A DNA stretch of 64,000 nucleotides from Rothia endophytica (GTDB lineage: Bacteria > Actinomycetota > Actinomycetes > Actinomycetales > Micrococcaceae). The notes below the pieces were generated by a model. The model was not told where the DNA came from and did no database searches. It saw nothing but the letters and a program-made list of their open reading frames with translations. Positions 18,392-27,062 of this stretch are shown here, one piece after another. Made by a program: the position numbers and the translations under genes. Position 1 is the first letter of the stretch; each line of letters opens with the position of its first letter. Location of the stretch: the NCBI RefSeq assembly GCF_928381505.1, contig NZ_CAKMSJ010000002.1, positions 124,001-188,000 of the forward strand. The letters are read 5' to 3'.

Positions 18392-19930
18392 ATGAGCACT
18401 GCAGAAACCCTAAATCAACAATCCACCCTGAGGGCTCCTAACGATGTGAGTGTCCGCTACCCGCTGGAAAACGGCTACAGGCACAGCACCTGGATTGTGG
18501 AGTGCGGGGAACACACCGCCGCGAGTCTTGAAATGCCAGCAGGAACCTACACACTGATACAGCTTGATGCTGGTCAGAATCAGTACTTGAAAGCAGCCGA
18601 ACGTCTCTGCGCGTTGGTCTCTCACCCCAATGTGCTCACGGTGGTTGCTGTGACCAGCAGCGGGGAAAACGATCAGATTTGGTGCCAGGCTGCTGAAGCT
18701 GGCACGCTAGCTGATTACTGTGCGGCTAAAGGCCGGTTACCCCTCGAACAGGTCAGCCGTCTAGCGCACGATCTGTGTGCGGCGATGACCTATCTGCACG
18801 AAAACCATCTCTCCTTCAGCCAGCTCACCGGTCAGCAGGTGGTGTTTACCGTGGCTGGGGAGCTTAAGCTTCTGGTTCCCCATCTTGATTTGAGGGATGC
18901 TCCAGATGAGGTGCTCAAGAAACACCGGGCAGATGATATTTCTGCTCTCGCAGCTTTGTTATGGCTCTGCCTCACCGGTGAAAAGGCTGCAGCTCAGCGT
19001 TTTCGTAAGCCGTTATCACTTAGCGTCCCAGAAGCAGGGGAGGCTCTTGCTCGCACCCTTGAGGACGCCATTGATCGCCGCTCGGACCAACCTGGGTTTC
19101 AACAAATAGCTGCCCTCTTTGAGCTTTCAAAGGATCCTGAGCCTTTAGAGCTGCATTTGAGTGCTCATGAAAGCGTGGTTTCCCGCCTGCCAGCTATTAG
19201 GCCAACCCGCTTTGATTCTGTGCCTAAAGAGCGATTTAGGCGTAAACCGCCGCTGCTGGGCGAGGTTCAGGATCTCAGCGCGCCTCAGGCTACCCCACAG
19301 AAAAAGTTAGCTGGCAAAAAATGGGATAGACGGTCACCGCTCATCATCGGCGCACTTACCGTGTTGGCTGTGCTCGTGGGCGCAGGAATTCTGCTCACCT
19401 CGCAAGAGTCCTCTTATCGCTCCACAGAGAGCGCCTTAACAGCAGAGACATCCAGTGCCCCAGCGCAGCAAAGCCTACCCGCACAACCTCCAGAAACCGC
19501 CTCAGAGCCATCTGCTGATGGTGGCGAGGCTTCTCTAGACTATGCCGAGAACCTATCAACTCTCATCGATACACGCAGCCAGGTTCTAACCTCGGGTAAA
19601 ACCGGCGAGATTACCCGTTACGCACTGGCAGAGTCAGAGTTGTATCGCGCTGATGCAGCACTGATCGCAGCTGATAGCGATCGTCAGTTGGCCTCGATGA
19701 CAACTCGGCTAGCAGAAATCAAAAATATTGAGGTTCAGGGCGATGCCATCAGAGCCCTGACGCTCATTGAAGCTCAAGGTTATGAGCCTGAGGGGAGCAA
19801 GGAAGAACTGGAAAGAGCAGGAATCTATAGCGCAGAAGGTAAGGTCTTTCAGCAGGTGAATGTTAGTGCTCGTGTACAAGACGGCCAACTATTGCTGGTA
19901 TCCGCAGAGCCCAAAACTCTAAAAGAATAA
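18392..19930 (+). CDS. Membrane-anchored protein-kinase-like protein, probable pseudokinase
   Basis: This 512-aa protein has a kinase-fold N-terminal region (about residues 20-240), a single transmembrane helix near residues 315-337 (PLIIGALTVLAVLVGAGILL) and an extracytoplasmic region rich in Ser/Ala/Pro, then a helical C-terminal domain. The segment YLHENHLSFSQLTGQQVVF aligns with the kinase catalytic loop, but the HRD and Lys/Asn residues are absent and no DFG is visible, so phosphotransfer is unlikely. The overall layout resembles PknB-type receptors with degenerate catalytic cores. The ATG at 18392 was chosen because upstream codons are not kinase-like. It is divergent from lipB and ends at a terminator. 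Confidence 0.7.
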   Translation: MSTAETLNQQSTLRAPNDVSVRYPLENGYRHSTWIVECGEHTAASLEMPAGTYTLIQLDAGQNQYLKAAERLCALVSHPNVLTVVAVTSSGENDQIWCQAAEAGTLADYCAAKGRLPLEQVSRLAHDLCAAMTYLHENHLSFSQLTGQQVVFTVAGELKLLVPHLDLRDAPDEVLKKHRADDISALAALLWLCLTGEKAAAQRFRKPLSLSVPEAGEALARTLEDAIDRRSDQPGFQQIAALFELSKDPEPLELHLSAHESVVSRLPAIRPTRFDSVPKERFRRKPPLLGEVQDLSAPQATPQKKLAGKKWDRRSPLIIGALTVLAVLVGAGILLTSQESSYRSTESALTAETSSAPAQQSLPAQPPETASEPSADGGEASLDYAENLSTLIDTRSQVLTSGKTGEITRYALAESELYRADAALIAADSDRQLASMTTRLAEIKNIEVQGDAIRALTLIEAQGYEPEGSKEELERAGIYSAEGKVFQQVNVSARVQDGQLLLVSAEPKTLKE

Positions 19931-19936
19931 ACAAAA

Positions 19937-19963
19937 ACGGCGCCGGTGGATGACCAGCGCCGT
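19937..19963. terminator. Terminator between convergent genes
   Basis: A 7-bp stem (ACGGCGC with GCGCCGT) encloses a 13-nt loop 7 bp after the pseudokinase stop, followed on the plus strand by an A/T-rich stretch ending in T5. Confidence 0.6.
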
Positions 19964-19976
19964 CTCAACAAAATTT

Positions 19977-20357
19977 TTAGATGTGAGTGTTCATGAAAAC
20001 TGCAATCAGAATATTCACCAGTGCCAGGCCACCAACGGTGTGAGCAAGAGCGATGTTCTTGGCGTCTTCAGGTCGGCCTACTGCCAGGGCTGCCTTGTAT
20101 TTCTTCTGACCCATGAAAGCAGCGATTGCGATGATCAAAGCAAGAAGCATCTTGATGCCAATCATCATGTGGTTGAGCACCATTCCCTGGCTCATCTGCC
20201 AGAAATACATGGCAAAGCCGGTGATGAGCTGTAGCAGAGCCGCATGGAACTGGCCGGGCACAACGATGCCCTTCTTAAGATTGGCTACCCAGATACCGAA
20301 GACCAGGGAAGCACCGATAAGGTGAAGAGCAAGAAGAATTGAAAACGCGATAGACAT
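19977..20357 (-). CDS. Conserved four-helix membrane protein
   Basis: A 126-aa protein with four hydrophobic segments (about residues 3-25, 35-55, 63-83 and 105-123). It has conserved-looking His in the first helix (ALHLIGASLVFG) and in NHMMIGIKML, a layout reminiscent of small haem or quinone-linked membrane proteins, although no haem site is demonstrable. The ATG at 20357 is used; the frame opens two codons earlier with a GTG. I do not recognise a named family. It stands alone, with terminators on both sides. Confidence 0.75.
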   Translation of the reverse strand: MSIAFSILLALHLIGASLVFGIWVANLKKGIVVPGQFHAALLQLITGFAMYFWQMSQGMVLNHMMIGIKMLLALIIAIAAFMGQKKYKAALAVGRPEDAKNIALAHTVGGLALVNILIAVFMNTHI

Positions 20358-20449
20358 AAGCACCAGTCTACTGAAGACACATTTTCATATCGACACTATG
20401 ACGCTAAAACAGGTGTGGGACTAGGCACGTGTTCCCTAGAAAAAAAGGG

Positions 20450-20482
20450 GGGGCGTTACCCGGAAAACCCGGGTAACGCCCC
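20450..20482 (-). terminator. Strong intrinsic terminator of sucB
   Basis: A 14-15-bp GC-rich stem with a 4-nt loop (20450-20463 with 20468-20482) is followed on the minus strand by T7. It begins about 25 bp after the sucB stop. Confidence 0.92.
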
Positions 20483-20506
20483 TAACTTCTTGAAAGGCTC
20501 TGAGCC

Positions 20507-22243
20507 TTAGAGGCCGAGCTCAGCGTCGAAAGCTGCTTCTTCAAGACGGGTCTTGAGGAAGTTGAGGAAGCGGCCGGCATCCGCACCGTCTACTACGCGG
20601 TGATCGTAGGTCAGTGAGAAGTATGCCAGGCTGCGTACAGCAATGACATCGTTACCTTCAGCGTCCTGAACGATGGCGGGGCGCTTGTTGGTTGAACCGA
20701 TACCCAGGATAGCAACGTTGGGCTGGTTGATGATCGGGGTGAAGAAGACACCGCCGGTCTGGCCGGTTGAAGAGATGGTGAAAGTTGAGCCTGAGAGTTC
20801 CTCAGGGCTGACCTGGCCGTCGCGGGCACGGCCAGCAACGTCACCAATCTTCTTAGCAATACCCGAGATGTTCAGGTCACCGGCATCCTTGAGGACGGGA
20901 ACCATCAGACCGCGGGGAGTATCAACTGCCAGGCCGATGTTTTCGGAGCCGTGGTAGGTGATTTCCTTGAAGTCTTCGCTCATGGATGAGTTGAACTGGG
21001 GGAACTGCTGCAGAGCTTCGGTCACTGCCTTGACGAAGAAGGGCAGAACGGTCAGCTTGGCGCCCTCGCGAGCTGCGAAGCCATCCTTAGCCTTGTTGCG
21101 CAGAGCCATCAGACGGGTCAGGTCGATTTCCTGAACGGTGGTCAGCTGAGCTGAGATAGCCAGTGACTCAACCATACGCTTAGCAACAACCTGGCGAATG
21201 CGGGGGGCCTTCTCGGTGGTGCCGCGCTTAGAAGACTTTTCAACAACAGGAGCCGCAGCCTTCTGAGCAGGAGCATCATTGGTTGCAGGAGCCTCTGAAG
21301 CAGTCTTGGACTCTACAGCAGGAGCTGAGGACTTCTTTGCCTCAGCAGCTGCCTGGACATCCTGCTTGCGGATGCGGCCACCAACACCGGTGCCCTTGAT
21401 AGTGGAGAGGTCGACGCCTTCCTGCTTTGCCAGCTTGCGAACCAGGGGAGTCACGTATGCCTCACCGCTGTTCTCAGAAGCGGATGCGGAGTCAGCCGCA
21501 GGAGCTTCTTCCTTCTTCGCTTCTTCAGCGGGAGCGGCAGGTGCCTCTTCCTTCTTCTCCTCAGCTGCGGGAGTCTCGGGAGCCTTTTCAGCGGGAGCAG
21601 AAGAAGCAGCGGAGGCTGAACCGATAACAGCCAGAACCTGGCCTACCTCGGCGTCCTCATCTTCCTGGATACGGATTTCAAGCAGGGTACCGGCGACGGG
21701 TGAGGGAACCTCGGTGTCGACCTTGTCGGTTGAAACCTCAACCAGGGGCTCGTCGACAGCGACTTCTTCGCCAATCTCCTTGAGCCAGCGGGTGATGGTG
21801 CCTTCGGTGACGGACTCGCCGAGTGCAGGCAGGGTGACCTCGGTGCCCTCAGAAGAACCGGCTGAAGCAGCAGGAGCTTCTTCCTTCTTCTCTTCAGCGG
21901 GTGCTTCTTCAGCTGCAGGAGCTTCCTCAGCGGGAGCCTCTTCGGTCTCTTCCTCTGCTTCTTCAGCGGGAGCCTCAGCAGCTTCTTCCTTTGAAGCTGA
22001 ACCTGAACCGTCGCCGATAACAACGAGAGGAGCACCAACCTCGATGTCCTCGTCTTCTTCAACGAGGATTTCTTCGATAACGCCGGCGACGGGTGAGGGA
22101 ACCTCGGTGTCAACCTTGTCAGTGGAAACTTCAACGATGGGCTGGTCAACCGAAACGGTCTCACCAACCTCTACGAGCCAGCGGGTGATGGTACCCTCGG
22201 TGACGGATTCGCCCAGTGCGGGCAGTTCTACGGTAGTGGACAT
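20507..22243 (-). CDS. sucB: Dihydrolipoamide acyltransferase (E2) of 2-oxoacid dehydrogenase complexes
   Basis: This 578-aa E2 component transfers acyl groups from the lipoyl arm to CoA. There are two N-terminal lipoyl domains (about residues 2-76 and 132-207), each with the lipoylated Lys in VSTDKVDTEVPSP. They are joined by Ala/Glu/Pro-rich flexible linkers. A peripheral subunit-binding domain (YVTPLVRKLAKQEGVDL) starts near residue 263, and the catalytic core carries DHRVVDGADAGRFL near residue 545. In actinobacteria such an E2 can serve both pyruvate and 2-oxoglutarate dehydrogenase, so the exact acyl specificity is uncertain. It lies 85 bp downstream of lpdA on the same strand, with a strong terminator after it. 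Confidence 0.93.
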   Translation of the reverse strand: MSTTVELPALGESVTEGTITRWLVEVGETVSVDQPIVEVSTDKVDTEVPSPVAGVIEEILVEEDEDIEVGAPLVVIGDGSGSASKEEAAEAPAEEAEEETEEAPAEEAPAAEEAPAEEKKEEAPAASAGSSEGTEVTLPALGESVTEGTITRWLKEIGEEVAVDEPLVEVSTDKVDTEVPSPVAGTLLEIRIQEDEDAEVGQVLAVIGSASAASSAPAEKAPETPAAEEKKEEAPAAPAEEAKKEEAPAADSASASENSGEAYVTPLVRKLAKQEGVDLSTIKGTGVGGRIRKQDVQAAAEAKKSSAPAVESKTASEAPATNDAPAQKAAAPVVEKSSKRGTTEKAPRIRQVVAKRMVESLAISAQLTTVQEIDLTRLMALRNKAKDGFAAREGAKLTVLPFFVKAVTEALQQFPQFNSSMSEDFKEITYHGSENIGLAVDTPRGLMVPVLKDAGDLNISGIAKKIGDVAGRARDGQVSPEELSGSTFTISSTGQTGGVFFTPIINQPNVAILGIGSTNKRPAIVQDAEGNDVIAVRSLAYFSLTYDHRVVDGADAGRFLNFLKTRLEEAAFDAELGL

Positions 22244-22328
22244 AGTCCTTCGTATCTCCTTGTGAGTGATGAAAATTTATGAGGGTAGGTGGCGGGCTGA
22301 GACCCGCCACCTACTAAAAAGCTGATGA

Positions 22329-23705
22329 TTAGCCGTGCAAAGGAGCGCCGGCCAGTGCCATAGCTGCTTCACCCAGTGACTCGTTCTGAGTGGGGTGAGC
22401 GTGGATGAACTGTGCAACGTCCTCGGGGAAAGCTTCCCAGACAACCCACATCTGAGCCTCGCCAATCTGCTCGCCCATACGCTTGCCAACGGCGTGAACA
22501 CCGATGATGGGGCCATCCTTCTCGCGGACAACCTTGACCAGACCGCCGGTGCCCAGGATGGAGGACTTGCCGTTGCCTGCCAGGTTGTATTCAGCAACCT
22601 GAACATTTTCCTTGCCGAACTTCTCTTCAGCCTTGGGCTGGGAGTAACCGATAGAAGCGATTTCAGGTTCGGAGTAGGTGACCTTGGGGATGTTGATATC
22701 TTCAACGACATGGGGGTTCAGACCTGCGATGTCTTCGACGACGAAGCGGCCCTGCTGGTAGCTGCGGTGAGCGAGCTGTACGCCGGGGACGATGTCGCCG
22801 ATAGCGTAGATGTTAGCTACGCCGGTGTGCAGGCGCTCGTTGGTGATAACGAAGCCGCGATCCATGGTCAGACCCTGCTCATCGTAGCCAAAACCTTCGG
22901 TGTTGGGGCCACGGCCCACTGCTACCAAAACAATCTCAGCTTCGAAGACGGTGCCGTCTTCAAGGGTAACCTTGGCGCCATTGGCGTCCTGCTCAACGGT
23001 CTTGAAGAACTTGCCCAGCGAGGACTTGATGCCGCGCTTCTTGAATTCGCGTTCGAGCACCTTGATGATGGCGGGGTCTTCGTTGGGTACCAGGTGGGGT
23101 AGACCCTCAATGATGGTGACGTCTACGCCCATGGAGTTCCACATGGAAGCGAACTCTGAGCCAATGACGCCGCCGCCGAGCACGATAGCGCTCTTGGGGA
23201 GGTAGTCCATCTGTAGGGCTTCGGTTGAGGTGAGAACCTTGCCGCCGATTTCGATGCCAAAGGTCTTGGAGACTGAACCCGATGCAAGGATGATGTGCTT
23301 ACCCTTGTAGGCGGTGCCGTCTACGGTGATGGTGTCGGTGCCGGTGAGCTTGCCTTCACCCTCAATGACGGTAACCTTCTTCATTTTGAGAAGACCGGTC
23401 AGGCCCTTGAACTTGCCGGCAACGATGCCGTCCTTGTAGCTACGAACCTTAGCCATGTCGATGGAATCGAGGGTGGTGTTCACGCCGTACTTCGAAGCTT
23501 CGCGTGCTTCAGAAGCGAGTTCTGCTGCGTGCAGGTAAGCCTTGGTAGGGATACAACCGGTGTGCAGGCAAGTGCCACCAAGGTTGCTCTTTTCGACGAG
23601 ACCAACGGTGAAGCCAAGCTGCACTGCTCGTAGAGCGGCTGAGTAACCAGCGCTGCCACCACCGAGGATGAGGATATCGAATTCTGTTGTTGCCGAATCG
23701 GCCAC
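22329..23705 (-). CDS. lpdA: Dihydrolipoyl dehydrogenase (E3)
   Basis: This FAD/NAD disulfide oxidoreductase reoxidises lipoyl groups of the E2. It has the FAD motif LILGGGSAGYSAALRA, the redox-active disulfide GGTCLHTGCIPTK near residue 40, the NAD-binding VLGGGVIGSEFAS, the second FAD motif IYAIGDIVPG and the C-terminal active-site HAHPTQNE. The GTG at 23705 is preferred because AGGGAG lies 6 nt before it (458 aa). An ATG at 23723 would add six residues but has no Shine-Dalgarno. It forms a unit with sucB. Confidence 0.94.
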   Translation of the reverse strand: MADSATTEFDILILGGGSAGYSAALRAVQLGFTVGLVEKSNLGGTCLHTGCIPTKAYLHAAELASEAREASKYGVNTTLDSIDMAKVRSYKDGIVAGKFKGLTGLLKMKKVTVIEGEGKLTGTDTITVDGTAYKGKHIILASGSVSKTFGIEIGGKVLTSTEALQMDYLPKSAIVLGGGVIGSEFASMWNSMGVDVTIIEGLPHLVPNEDPAIIKVLEREFKKRGIKSSLGKFFKTVEQDANGAKVTLEDGTVFEAEIVLVAVGRGPNTEGFGYDEQGLTMDRGFVITNERLHTGVANIYAIGDIVPGVQLAHRSYQQGRFVVEDIAGLNPHVVEDINIPKVTYSEPEIASIGYSQPKAEEKFGKENVQVAEYNLAGNGKSSILGTGGLVKVVREKDGPIIGVHAVGKRMGEQIGEAQMWVVWEAFPEDVAQFIHAHPTQNESLGEAAMALAGAPLHG

Positions 23706-24010
23706 GTTGACGCTCCCTTGCATGGGTTGCGGGGTATAAGCCCCCTTATGTACTGTCCCCCATAGCTTATCGCTTGCAGGGGCACACCTCCACTATTCAG
23801 CGGCGTTTTGTTACTCGGCCCTTGGTAGCAACCTCTACAGACCTGCCGCGTATGCGGTGGGCAGAGTTAATGCTGGTGGCGTGGCTTTTAGGCAGTTTAT
23901 GGGGTGACTGAGGTTCTATCAGGCAGCACCTGTAGGGCGGCCTTTGGTGCTGATTGACCCTATCTGCGTTGTTTTCTATGGCAAACACCACGGTTCATGG
24001 TGAAAAAAGT
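23706..24010. other. Intergenic stretch upstream of lpdA
   Basis: About 300 bp lie between the lpdA start and the pepA terminator. I see no convincing gene, tRNA or repeat. The lpdA promoter must lie here, but no confident -35/-10 pair could be picked by eye. Confidence 0.5.
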
Positions 24011-24046
24011 TACACCCCGCACCCCTCTAGAGGGGTGCGGGGTGTA
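24011..24046 (-). terminator. Terminator of pepA: a perfect 36-bp palindrome
   Basis: Two 18-nt halves are exactly complementary with no spacer, centred on CTAG. Minus-strand RNA continues AACTTTTTTC, giving a U-tract. It begins 23 bp beyond the pepA stop. Confidence 0.88.
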
Positions 24047-24069
24047 CTCAATCTCTAGCGAGCTAGATC

Positions 24070-25584
24070 TTAGGCGTATGTCTCAATGAACTTGAGCAGA
24101 GTTGCAACCGAGTGACCGGTGCCTTCCTTGGGAGTGTAACCGTAGGCGCCCTCCTCATTGAAGGAGGGGCCGGCGAAGTCAAGGTGAGCCCAGGGGATCT
24201 TTGCCCCGTCCTTTTCTCCGACGAATTCTTCCAGGAAGAGCCCTGCCACCAGCATGCCTCCGTAACGGGAGCCAATATTCTGCAGGTCAGCAACGGGGGA
24301 CTTGAGCGAGGAACGCAGGTGCTCGGGCAGGGGCATAGGCCAGTAGATTTCGCCAGTTTCTTGTGAAATCTCTGCGACCTTTTCACGGATTTTTTGATCA
24401 CCCATGACCGCTGCGGTACGAACACCGAGCGCAATGAGCTGGGCTCCGGTTAGCGTGGCGATATCCAGGATGACATCTGGCTCTGCTTCTGAGGCGTAGG
24501 CAAGACCGTCAGCCATAACGAGCCGACCTTCGGCGTCGGTATTCATGACTTCAACGGTGCGACCGCCGCGCATGGTGAGGACGTCCTCGGGCTTGGTGGC
24601 AGTGCTTGAGGGCATGTTCTCAGCCAGGCAGAGGTAGCCTGTCACGGCTACGGGGATTTCCAGCTCAGCTGCTGCAGCTACGACGTTCAGTACGGTGGCC
24701 GCGCCTGCCATATCTGATTTCATGGTCCCCATGGCGTTTCCGGGCTTCAGTGAAATTCCGCCGGTATCGAAAGTAATGCCCTTGCCAACAATTGCGACCG
24801 TCTTAGTAGCGCCGGCGGGGGTGTATTTAACCTCTACAAAACGGGGCTTGCGATCTGAACCCTTACCCACGCCAACGATGCCGCCGAAGCCTTCTTCAAC
24901 AAGCTGGTCGAAGTCCCACACTCGGGCCTCTACCTTCTCAAGACCGGCGACGCGCTCAACCGCCTCGGCTGCGAAAGTTTCGGGGTAGAGATGCGAAGGG
25001 GGAGTGTTTACGAGGCGTCGGGTGTGGTCCACAGCCTCGCCTACAATCAGGGCGCGGGTGAGCGCTGGCTCAGCTTCTGCTGCAGCGACCTCGGTGATAA
25101 TGGTGATGTCAGAAACCGGGGCCTTGATGCTATCAGCGGTCTTAGCGCGAAGCTGCTTGTCACTAAAAGCGCCAAAAGCTGCGCCCTCAGCAAGCGCGGC
25201 TACTTCTTCAAGGCTATCGGTGCCCAGCGCTAGCGCAACGCTCTCTACTCCGGCCAGCTGGCGGATGGCTGATCCTGCGGAGTATCGCAGATTATTGAGG
25301 TGGGCCGCGGCGTCCTCAGTCTGCTTGCCCAACCCAATGAGGGCGATGATGTCTGCACCGGCTCCATCGATTCCGGGCAACCGGGTGAGCTCGTCGGCTG
25401 CACCGGTAACTCCCAAATCCTCCAGGATAGCTTCGAGACCCTCAGCTGTTTCTGTGTCCAGGGGGTTGTGCGCTAGGACGGGGCCTTCATCGGCTGAATG
25501 GACACCAATTACCAGTACTCCGGCGTCCAGGTGCTCAAGTTCAGCAGCTGAAACTGAGAAGGAAAGGTCTTGAGATTCGCTCAT
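24070..25584 (-). CDS. pepA: Leucyl aminopeptidase (M17 family)
   Basis: This cytosolic dizinc/dimanganese aminopeptidase takes part in peptide turnover. The M17 signature NTDAEGRLVMADGLAYA lies near residue 345, and the metal-binding VGKGITFDTGGISLKPG near residue 265; MKSDMAGAATVL follows. The ATG at 25584 (504 aa) is preceded by AAGGAG and gives MSESQDLSF. The frame extends 13 codons further upstream without family resemblance. The N-terminal domain (residues 1-170) is less conserved, as usual. It stands alone with a strong terminator. Confidence 0.95.
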   Translation of the reverse strand: MSESQDLSFSVSAAELEHLDAGVLVIGVHSADEGPVLAHNPLDTETAEGLEAILEDLGVTGAADELTRLPGIDGAGADIIALIGLGKQTEDAAAHLNNLRYSAGSAIRQLAGVESVALALGTDSLEEVAALAEGAAFGAFSDKQLRAKTADSIKAPVSDITIITEVAAAEAEPALTRALIVGEAVDHTRRLVNTPPSHLYPETFAAEAVERVAGLEKVEARVWDFDQLVEEGFGGIVGVGKGSDRKPRFVEVKYTPAGATKTVAIVGKGITFDTGGISLKPGNAMGTMKSDMAGAATVLNVVAAAAELEIPVAVTGYLCLAENMPSSTATKPEDVLTMRGGRTVEVMNTDAEGRLVMADGLAYASEAEPDVILDIATLTGAQLIALGVRTAAVMGDQKIREKVAEISQETGEIYWPMPLPEHLRSSLKSPVADLQNIGSRYGGMLVAGLFLEEFVGEKDGAKIPWAHLDFAGPSFNEEGAYGYTPKEGTGHSVATLLKFIETYA

Positions 25585-25902
25585 GTACGTGCTCCTTACA
25601 AAGCGTTGGGGTGAGAAATGCACCCGCGAGGTGAGGGCTGAGGCCGTTCATAGATGAGGCGGCCCACTGTGATTCACTACTCAAGAGTAGGTGGGTTTTG
25701 AATAAATGTGTACTAGGCACCGTGCTCACGGTGGAAATCACCGCACAGCGAAACCCCATCATGGGTCAGGGCCTGGAATAAAAAGAGGATAATCGGTGTT
25801 AGAACCGTTACGACCCATTCGATGATCGAGCTTGCTGGAGTACTATGGTTACTCACATCAAGGATTAAGAGATGAGTGGGCTACGGCAGAAAGGGGCTTG
25901 CA
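25585..25902. other. Divergent intergenic region pepA / PAC2 gene
   Basis: This 318-bp region must hold promoters for both genes. A TACTAT hexamer at 25840-25845 could be the -10 of the PAC2 gene, but its -35 is poor. No ORF, RNA gene or repeat was recognised. Confidence 0.4.
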
Positions 25903-26838
25903 ATGATGAATATGGATAACTCGGAGCAACTGTATATTGCTCACTCGGGTATCTTTGAGAACCAAAGATTGCAGGGCCTGCCTCTGGTTATTGCGCTTTC
26001 TCACCCCCAGGACGCTGGTGGAACGGCCGGGCACTTGGGTGAGGTACTTTTGCACGAACTCAATAACGTTCCTCTAGTTGAATTTGACGCTGACCGGTTG
26101 CACGATTACCGCGTGCGCAGGCCCCGAGTGACCTTCAAGCGTGATCACTACACAGACCCGGTACTGCCAGAACTAAAACTGTATGCCGTTGAAGACCGCC
26201 TGGGTAAGTCATTCCTACTGCTGGCAGGAGCTGAACCTGACCTGCTCTGGCAGCGTTTTACCGCCTCGGTCGTCGAACTGGCGCAGCGTCTTGACACCTC
26301 TGTGGTACTCCTAATTTCGGGGTTCCCCATGCCGGTTCCCCATACCCGCCCCTTGCCCGTGACAGCCCACGGATCCCGCAAAGATCTCACGGGCGGTATT
26401 TCTGCCTGGAAGCCGGAGGCAATCGTTCAGGGCTCAGTAAGTAGTCTGCTTGAAATTGCTCTGGGTGAAGCTGGGATCGGTACCGCAGGGTTTGCGGTGA
26501 ACGTTCCGCAATACCTTTCTGAGTCAGAGTTACCTCAAACAGCACTGATCGCCATGGAACACCTGTCAATGGCTGCCAAGTTGAGCCTGCCTTCTGATCG
26601 TCTGAGGGAGATGTCAGAGAACGTCCAGCTGCAAATCAATGAGCAGGCTACCGCCAACCCTGAAATTCAAATGATGATTTCACGTCTCGAAGCCTCCTAC
26701 GATGCCAATGCGGGTCATGACGGCTACGTTGGTATCCCGCTGTCTCAACGGGCTGCAGGAGTGGTGCCTTCACGGGATGAAATCGGCGCTGAAATTGAGG
26801 CCTATCTGGCTCAAGTGAATGACGGGGATCAGGACTAG
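25903..26838 (+). CDS. PAC2-family protein
   Basis: A 311-aa protein of the PAC2 (proteasome-assembly-chaperone-like) family, widespread in actinobacteria. Family features are an N-terminal QGLPLVIALSHPQDAGGTAGHLGEVLLHEL, the central DRLHDYRVRRPRVTF, LLLAGAEPDLLWQRF, LISGFPMPVPHTRPLPVTAHGS and the C-terminal helical region. Function in bacteria is not established. Two adjacent ATG codons at 25903 and 25906 follow AGAAAGGGG; the first is used. It may share a role with the DUF4192 gene downstream, 224 bp away on the same strand. Confidence 0.88.
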   Translation: MMNMDNSEQLYIAHSGIFENQRLQGLPLVIALSHPQDAGGTAGHLGEVLLHELNNVPLVEFDADRLHDYRVRRPRVTFKRDHYTDPVLPELKLYAVEDRLGKSFLLLAGAEPDLLWQRFTASVVELAQRLDTSVVLLISGFPMPVPHTRPLPVTAHGSRKDLTGGISAWKPEAIVQGSVSSLLEIALGEAGIGTAGFAVNVPQYLSESELPQTALIAMEHLSMAAKLSLPSDRLREMSENVQLQINEQATANPEIQMMISRLEASYDANAGHDGYVGIPLSQRAAGVVPSRDEIGAEIEAYLAQVNDGDQD

Positions 26839-27062
26839 GCCCCGAGCTGTCTTTAGCTAGACCACTGAACTGGCCCGGGCTCAAGCCGTGAACTAGGGGT
26901 GTGCAGAGCTAGGCAGCTAAGCGTCATTTTCTGCCGTTGGCCCACTATCTGAGGTTTATTGAGAGCCAGATTCCGCGGATTTTTCGGTTGTTTTCAAGAC
27001 GAGCTTATCCACAGCGGCTCCTGGCATTGAAGCTGGCCGCTCTGGCCGGGCAGGCTAGGTGC

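Noticed and set aside
21279..22265. 328-codon plus-strand ORF opposite sucB
   Set aside because: Ala/Ser-rich shadow created by the GC-biased Ala/Glu linkers of the E2 gene; no ribosome binding site, and the antisense gene is a clear family member.
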